From: Arenicola marina
Lineage: Eukaryota; Annelida; Polychaeta; Arenicolidae
NCBI GenBank assembly: GCA_964019135.1
Contig: OZ025252.1
Coordinates: 47,962,959-48,026,958, forward strand
DNA: 64,000 nucleotides
Direction: 5' to 3'
Shown: in pieces, positions 52,101-61,100 of the stretch
How the letters are laid out: every line of letters starts with the position of its first letter
Numbering within the stretch: the first letter of the stretch is position 1
The notes under the pieces: model-generated
The model's input: only the letters and a program-made list of their open reading frames with translations
Databases searched by the model: none
Told to the model about the DNA's origin: nothing
Made by a program: the position numbers and the translations under genes

Positions 52101-55100
52101 AGCACAGGGCGGCCCTAGATATAATACACGGTAGTGGTACTGTGTCCGTCAGCACAGGGCGGCCCTAGGTATAATACACGGTAGTGGTACTATGTCCGTC
52201 AGCACAGGGCGGCCCTAGGTATAATACACGGTAGTGGTACTGTGTCCGTCAGCCCAGGGCGGCCCTAGGTATAATACACGGTAGTGGTACTGTGTCCGTC
52301 AGCCCAGGGCGGCTCTAGGTATAATACACGGTAGTGGTACTGTGTCCGTCAGCCCACGGCGGCCCTAGGTATAATACACGGTAGTGGTACTGTGTCCGTC
52401 AGCACAGGGCGGCCCTAGGTATAATACACGGTAGTGGTACTGTGTCTGTCAGCACAGGGCGGCCCTGGGTATAATACACGGTAGTGGTCGTTACCGCGTC
52501 ATTGCCGCATCACGTGACTGCCATGGCCGGCCCACGTGGCTGTCAAGGCCGGCCCACGTGACTGCCATGGCCGGCTACCTGTCTTTGCCGCATCACGTAT
52601 ACAAGTCAATGATTCGTCTTGCGTAATGTTTATGACCGGTTACTGAGTACTAAATCATCGTGTAAACGGCGCCAGATAGTCTGCGCCGTCTGTATCCAAC
52701 CATTTAAACGCGGCCGCCTCGTGGCCGAGTAGGTCACGCTCGGCTATTGCCTATTGCATTATGCTAGGCCAGCCCCAACGACTGTTGCGTGGTTCAAATC
52801 ACACCAGTGTAAATGTCTGGTTGTGCAGGATAAGAACCCAGGTTATTTTCCGCAGAGAGTTGACTCCTCTGTGCATTGACCCTTCTCACTGCTTCGATAT
52901 CATGGACAGAGGATAAAGCGTCCTACTTACAGTAACCAGCCAACCAGTTGCCGTGTTACATTACCATGGTCACCATTACCATGGTCACCATTACCATGTT
53001 CACCATTACCATGTTCACCATTACCATGTTCACCATTACCACGCTGTATGTACCGTGTGTGTGTGTGTCAGGCGTTCCAGAAGGCCCTTCACGACCGCCT
53101 CAGCCAACTGGAGCAGCTCAACAAACACTACCGCCGCCTGGCGCGCGAGGGACGCACGGACGCCGGCGGTGACCTCAAGCAGCGCGTCGAGGACGTCAAC
53201 AGACGCTGGGATGACCTTGAGAAGCGCTCCGCGGCCATCATGCGGCGTCTCCGTCACATGGTCAACCTGAAGGACGACTTCGACTCAACGCGCGAGGCCA
53301 TGACCTTGTGGCTGTCAGGACTCAACTCCAGGGTCACCGACATCGAACACTTCTCTCACAGCGACGTATCCCGGAAGCTGCGGGAACTACAGGTCGGTTA
53401 TCTGGCTGGTTGACTTCTCGTTCTGCTTCTATCTCTCTCTCTCTCTACAGTGTGCCTTCCGCTCAGTTATACATGTTCAAAATACGGTCTAATGCTTCGC
53501 CTATATGTCGTTTTTAATATTGAGTTTGTCAGTTTATTGTTTTTATTATTTCCTTTTTTTCTGTTTATGTTGAATGTCTTGCGAAGCTCTCAATAAACAT
53601 AGCAGTAGAAGTATTACACTATATTGAACCTAAGATATACCTAGATATAACTAAGATATAGATTATGGCGGGCAGTAGAAGTTTTACACGGGTCCACTGT
53701 ATTTACTGAACACGATACTGACCATGGGCGATGGAGGTCGGCGCCAGGGTGCCTGAGAGAGAGCGGCGCCAGGGTGCCTGAGAGAGAGCGGCGCCAGGGT
53801 GCCTGAGAGAGAGCGGCGCCAGGGTGCCTGAGAGAGAGCGGCGCCAGGGTGCCTGAGAGAGAGCGGATTATGACTGGTGTCTGTCTGCAGGGAATCCAGG
53901 AGGAGCTGGAGCAGAACCGCCAGCGGCTGGAGTACGTGGAGAGCTCCGGCCAGTTCCTCATCCAGAAGTGCGAGTCCTCTGACACGGTGGCCGTCCAGCG
54001 CGACCTGGATAGCTTCCGGAGACTGCTCGACGACATCGTCATGCGGCTCACCATGTACCAGGAGCGGCTCGTCAGGATAGCGTCGGGCCAGGTACGGGGG
54101 TGTGGAGGGTGGGGCGAACCGAGTCCGGATGGACCAGGGGGGGGGGGGAGGGTCGTTAGGACCAGTGGGGGGGGGACTGTTTGATGACATCGTCACGCGG
54201 CTCACCATGTACCAGGAGCGGCTCGTCAGGATAGCGTCGGGCCAGGTACGGGGGTGTGGAGGGTGGGGGGGAATAGGGCGGCTTGGGGGGGGGGGTGAGG
54301 GCGGTATGGTAGGTGGGGGTAGGGCAGTTTGGGAGTTGGGGGGTAGGGCGGGTGGGAGTGAGGGGAGTTAGGCCTAGTGAGGAAAGGGCGGGTGGGGGGT
54401 GATCGTGTGTGGGTAGTGCGGGGGTTGGGGGTAGGGTGTTTGAACCTCTCCCTGATCGCTTCGGGACACGTACGCGGTGGGGTGTGTTGGGCTACAGAGG
54501 TGGGGGTGTGGTCATCAGGACCAGCGGGGGGAGGGAGGTGTTGCTGAATGCCATTGATGCAGCAATAAGTAGAGTGTTCTTGATGTGATGCCTCTGTCAT
54601 GTCCGGGACTTGGTGGAAAGTCACAATGCTGAACGAATAATGATAATGTTAATAATAAGCCACGGTAGGTAATGTAGCAAGCTGGTGACAATGTGACAAG
54701 CGAACGTAAACCACCCGCCTAGGTTACATGTCAAGTGAAGTTATACCCAATACGTTTGATGGCCTCCACGTCCACTGCTGTACATCCTGTCTAGGAAGCG
54801 GAAACCGACTCTGATGATGAGTTCCAAGAGGCTCTACCGGATATAGAGGAAATAGAGAAACTAGTGGCCGACCTTGATGACGTAGACGATCTGTCGGCGT
54901 CTGTAAGTGTCGTCTGCTCCGGTCCGAGTGGCCCAGGCTGTCTGTGCATGCGGCACTCTGTGTCAGGGGCCTCCCAGGGGCCTTCCTGGGGCTTGTTAGT
55001 GAAGATTCTAGTTGTAGATTTTGTGACGTCACGTCACTGGTTTCCGGTTGCGGAACACCCGGCATGCATTGCGTGACGCTTGTATCCCGCTGCATGAGTT

Positions 55101-58100
55101 GTGCACTGTAGTCGACAAAACTGTGAAGTTTTGTCTCCCAAGAGTAGAACTAAAAGGAACGATCGTAGTGAATATGTTATTATCTTTGGTAAAGATCTGT
55201 AAGTTGAGCATGTAGTTGTTATAATGATGTATGAGAAGCAGAAGCATGATTCTCCACTTATCAGTACACATAGGAAGCAACAGAAGATAGAAAAACAACT
55301 ACAGCCTTTAAACCCAGGCCATTAGCGCCACCACCATCAGCTCCAATATAGTTATAAATGTCAAATTGCGGATGATGTAAAATGCAATATTATGTAGGAG
55401 AGGCCACTTGCTGTCACATGGTCACATCACGTGGTCACATCACGTGGTCACATCACGTGGTCACATCACGTGGTCACATCACGTGGTCACATCACGTGGT
55501 CACATCACGTGGTCACATCACGCGGTCGCATGTTATACATCCCGTGTACGTGAACTTAGTGTTCCAAGCCAAGCACTGATAATACCTTGTGTGAAGCGAC
55601 TTTGACGTTCCATCTGTGTACTTGGCATGCTGTAGCCTCCAACACCTCCCCTACCTCTAGTGGCTGTGTTGATGCACTTCCTAGATTAATGGTCTACGGT
55701 GACTGCACACTTTCAACGATGTGTTGCAAACTATGATGCATGTGGTACAAGTTCATCTTAGATTCGTTTTGCAGGAAAACTGCCTCTTTTCTATTTGATG
55801 GTTTTTAATATTTCAATATTCACGAAATGCTTTCTTTTCTTTTCGACAATTTTATATCTTTACCTAACTTTGTACACAACTTAATATATTTTGTTTTAAT
55901 ATAGCTTACCTGTGTTCCATAATTGATATTTATTTTATCTTCTTAGCGCTTGTATCAGACTTTTAGAACAGTAATTCTTAATTCTTGAGTTTTATTTCAC
56001 ATGTTACAAGGCTTGACGAACCTGAATGTTTTTATGATTTGTTTTCTATCAGTCTTATGCTTGTTTGTAGCCTTAGATCGTGCCACGCTTACCTTATGTG
56101 AACTATACCCCCACCCCCCAGGCCTACCCAGGGGACGCTCCGCTCGGCACCCCCCAGAGGGAGGCCGAAGCCCTGTCTGGCCGGGCACCATCCGGGCCGC
56201 GCGGGGATCAGGGTGACATCCAGGACTGGGACATGGAAGACGGCCCCCCCGCCAGCCCCTCCCGCAGCCCCCCCAGTGGGGCCCACGACCCCTCCCAGAG
56301 GGGGGGAGGCGACATGGACTCCACCGACGACAACTGGCAGGACGCTCTCGGGTTGTCTCGTCTGGATCAGGCGCCCAATGGGGACGACCCCTCGGGACCC
56401 AGATCCACCACATGGCGCCGCGGGCTCCGGGATCGGTCCGGATTGGGCAAGAAGAAGCTGCAGCGGATCGAGTCTTGTCTGCGGGATCTGGAGCGGACTC
56501 TGGAAGCGGTGTCCGCCAAGATGGCCGTCTCCGAGCGCCTGGTCCGGGCCGCCACTCCGGTCGGCGTCCAGACAGAGGCGGTCAGCGCCCCGTATGTAAG
56601 TAACCCCCACCACGTGGTCCCGCGTCCAGACAGAGGCCGTCAGCGCCCCGTATGTAAGTAACCCCCGCCACGTGGTCCCGGGTCTAGACAGAGGCCGTCA
56701 GCGCCCCGTATGTAAGTAAGCCCCGCTGCGTGGTCCCGGATCTAGACAGAGGCCGTCAGCGCCCCGTATGTAAGTAACCCCCGCCAAGTGGTCGCGGGTC
56801 TAGACAGAGGCCGTCAGCGCCCCGTATGTAAGTAGCCCCCGCCCCGTGGTCCCAGGTCTAGACAGAGGCGGTCAGCGCCCCGTATGTAAGTAACCCCCGC
56901 CACGTGGTCCCGGGTCCAGACAGAGGCGGTCAGCGCCCCGTATGTAAGTAACCCCCGCCGCGTGGTCCCGGGTCTAGACAGAGGCCGTCAGCGCCCCGTA
57001 TGTAAGTAACCCCAGCCGCGTGGTCCCGGGCCTAGACAGAGGCCGTCAGCGCCCCGTATGTAAGTAGCCCCAGCCACATGGTCCCGGGTCCAGACAGAGG
57101 CGGTCAGCGCCCCGTATGTAGGTAACCCCCGCCACGTGGCCCGGGTCTAGACCGTCAGCGCCCCGTATGTAAGTAACCCCCGCCACGTGATCCCGGGTCT
57201 AGACCGTCAGCGCCCCGTATGTAAGTAACCCCCGCCACGTGGCCCGGGTCTAGACAGATCATCAACGTACAATCTACACATTTCGTCATAGACAGGTCGT
57301 AAAGACAACATCTAAATGGATCATCATCGTTTCGTCTGTCTATACATGGACATGCTCACCTTATAAAGTAAGGCGTTTACTGCTGATCCTATGGACACTG
57401 AATGCTTACCCTATGTTACCTTTGCCCCCCCCCCCCCGCCAGGTGAGTCAGCTGCCGCCCTGCCAGGACGACATTGACACGCTGCACGCACTGGAGAAGA
57501 GGCTGAAGCGGGAGACAGGGCTCTCCTCACTTTACGGCGCCGAGGAGGAAATCTCAGGTCAGTCCCCTGAGGCTGGTCTACCCCTGGTCCCTGCCCCACC
57601 TGCTCCCTGCTCCCTGCCCCACCTGGTCCCTGGTACCTGCCCGCTGGTCCCTGCCCCACCTGGTCCCTGGTACCAGCCCCCCTGGTCCCTGCCCCACCTG
57701 CTCCCTGCTCCCTGCTCGCTGGTCCCTGCCCCACCTGGTCCCTGGTACCTGCCCCGTGGTCCCTGCCCCACCTGGTCCCTGGTACCTGCCCCCTGGTCCC
57801 TGCCCCACCTGATCCCTGGTACCTGCCCACTGGTCTCTGCCCCACCTGCTCCCTGGTACCTGCCCCCTGGTCCCTGCCCCACCTGGTCCCTGGTACCTGC
57901 CCCTCTGGTCCCTGCCCCACCTGGTCCCTGGTACCTGCCCCCTGGTCCCTGCCCCACCGGATCCCTGGTACCTGCCCCCTGGTCCCTGCCCCACATGGTA
58001 CCTGGTACCTGCCCCCTGGTCCCTGCCCCACCTGGTCCCTTGTACCTGCCCCCCTGGTCCCTGCCCCACCTGCTCCCTGCTCCCTGCCCCACCTGGTCCC

Positions 58101-61100
58101 TGGTACCTGCCCCCTGGTACCTGCCCCCTCGTACCTGCCCCCTGGTCCCTGCCCCACCTGGTGCCTGGTACCTGCCCCCTGGTCCCTGCCCCACCTGTTT
58201 CCTGGTCCCTGCCCCACGTGCTGCCTGGCCCCTCGCCCCACCTGCTCCCTGGTTCCTGGCTCACCTGCTCCCTGGTCTCTGCCCCACCTGGTCCCTGGTC
58301 TCTGCCCCACCTGCTCCCTGGTCTCTGCCCCACCTGCTCCCTGGTCTCTGCCCCACCTGCTCCCTGGTCTCTGGCCCACCTGGTCCCTGGTCTCTGCCCC
58401 ACCTGTCCCCTGGTCTCTGCCCTATCTGATACCCGGGCCACACAAACCACAGTGACCCAGTGACCTAATTAACGTCACATTTTATGCACTAATCGTGTAG
58501 TTTGGTTTCATTATCTTGATGCTGTTTGAACTCCCTGCCGTCCCTACTTCCCCCACCACTAAGCCTGGTTACTTACAGACATATGTGAACTCCCTGCCGT
58601 CCCTACTTCACCCACCACTAAGCCTGGTTACTTACAGACATATGTGAGCTCCCTGCCTCCCCTACTTCCCCCACCACTAAGCCTGGTTACTTACAGACAT
58701 ATGTGAACTCCCTGCCGTCCCTACTTCACCCACCACTAAGCCTGGGTACTTACAGACATATGTGAGCTCCCTGCCGTCCCTACTTCCCCCACCACTAAGC
58801 CTGGTTACTTACAGACATATGTGAGCTCCCTGCCTCCCCTACTTCCCCCACCACTAAGCCTGGTTACTTACAGACATATGTGAACTCCCTGCCGTCCCTA
58901 CTTCACCCACCACTAAGCCTGGTTACTTACAGACATATGTGAGCTCCCTGCCGTCCCTACTTCCCCCACCACTAAGCCTGGTTACTTACAGACATATGTG
59001 AACTCCCTGCCGTCCCTACTTCACCCACCACTAAGCCTGGGTACTTACAGACATATGTGAGTTCCCTGCCGTCCCTACTTCCCCCACCACTAAGCCTGGT
59101 TACTTACAGACATATGTGAACTCCCTGCCGTCCCTACTTCCCCCACCACTAAGCCTGGTTACTTACAGACATATGTGAGCTCCCTGCCGTCCCTACTTCA
59201 CCCACCACTAAGCCTGGGTACTTACAGACATATGTGAGTTCCCTGCCTCCCCTACTTCCCCCATCACTAAGCCTGGTTACTTACAGACATATGTGAGTTC
59301 CCTGCCTCCCCTACTTCCCCCACCACTAAGCCTGGTTACTTACAGACATATGTGAGTTCCCTGCCTCCCCTACTTCCCCCATCACTAAGCCTGGTTACTT
59401 ACCGACATATGTGAGCTCCCTGCCTCCCCTACTTCCCCCACCACTAAGCCTGGTTACTTACAGACATATGTGAGTTCCCTGCCTTCCCTACTTCCCCCAC
59501 CACTAAGCCTGGTTACTTACAGACATATGTGAGCTCCCTGCCGTCCCTACTTCCCCCACCACTAAGCCTGGTTACTTACAGACATATGTGAGTTCCCTGC
59601 CTCCCCTACTTCCCCCACCACTAAGCCTGGTTACTTACAGACATATGTGAGTTCCCTGCCTCCCCTACTTCCCCCACCACTAAGCCTGGTTACTTACCGA
59701 CATATGTGAGCTCCCTGCCTCCCCTACTTCCCCCACCACTAAGCCTGGTTACTTACAGACATATGTGAGTTCCCTGCCTTCCCTACTTCCCCCACCACTA
59801 AGCCTGGTTACTTACAGACATATGTGAGTTCCCTGCCTTCCCTACTTCCCCTACCACTAAGCCTGGTTCCCTGCCTCCCCTACTTCCCCCACCACTAAGC
59901 CTGGTTTCCTGCCTTCCCTACTTCCCCTACCACTAAGCCTGGTTCCCTGCCTCCCCTACTTCCCCCACCACTAAGCCTGGTTCCCTGCCTCCCCTACCTC
60001 CCCCACCACTAAGCCTGGTTCCTCTGTCTCCAGACGTCGAGGCCCGGTGGCGCGCCGTGCAGAGCGGGGCGCGGCACAAGGACGGCCGCTTGGAGCGCCA
60101 CTGTCAGCAGTGGCAGCAGTTCCTGGCCGACCTGAGCGCCCTACAGCGGTGGTTGGACCACGCGGAGGCCCTTCAGGGCGGCCAGGACCAGCCCCCCACC
60201 AGCATCACACAGCTGGAGGAGGCCGTACGCAGTCACAGGGTCAGTCAGTCAGTCAGTCAGGCCGCCCCTGTCACACTGCACTGCTACACAACACTCACTC
60301 GCTACACAGGCTCTATGCCAAAGGTTTCAAATGGAGAAAGCGTCACTAAACGAAACTTAGTCCAGTCAAGAGTCACCCAGTGGCCTGGTAGGTAGCGCGT
60401 TCGGCTATTGCCGTGTGTGCTGTGCTGTGCTGCGGCGGTGCGTGGGTCGAATCACACTGGTGCAACTGTAAGGGTTTGTGCAGGATAGAAATCCCATGTC
60501 TGCCTCCCGCAAGGAATATACCCTGCAGAGGTTAAAGCTTCCATGCCTAAATCAAGCAATCAACCGTTCTTATGTATAAACTGCCTGGGACATGAAACCT
60601 AATGGTATATTGAACTATATTCACATTCACGTATCTTGTTTAAAAAAAGTGTTCCTAAACGAGTGTAGTTATAAATAGATCCTTCTTTCAGGAGTTCTTG
60701 GTTGAAATCGAGGGTCGCAAACCCGTCGTTCTCTCCGTCAACCTGCTCAGCAAGGAGTTGCTGTCTGGTAACACTCGTCAGTCCAGGCAATTGTGGGATA
60801 GGTTGACATTAGTGAACCAGCGGTGGGACAGGGTATGTGCGCGCGCATCTGTCTGGCAAAAGGAGCTGCAGATTGCGCTTATCCAATGCCAGGACTTCAG
60901 CAAGACAATCGACGACCTGTTGCTATGGATACAAACAATGGAGGCCGAGGTGGAGCGCGAGGAACCCGTTGACGTCACAGGCGCCAGTCGGGACACGCTG
61001 CGCCGACAGTACCGGAAGTTCAAGGTCAGTGGGCGGGATATCAGTGGCCCCCGATGTTGCTAATTGAGATCATAGAACATATATGTTATATATACATGTA

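Noticed and set aside
57411-58450. Gly/Gln/Arg-rich antisense and Pro-rich sense frames
   Set aside because: Products of the ctggtccctgcccc repeat after the exon 47 donor.
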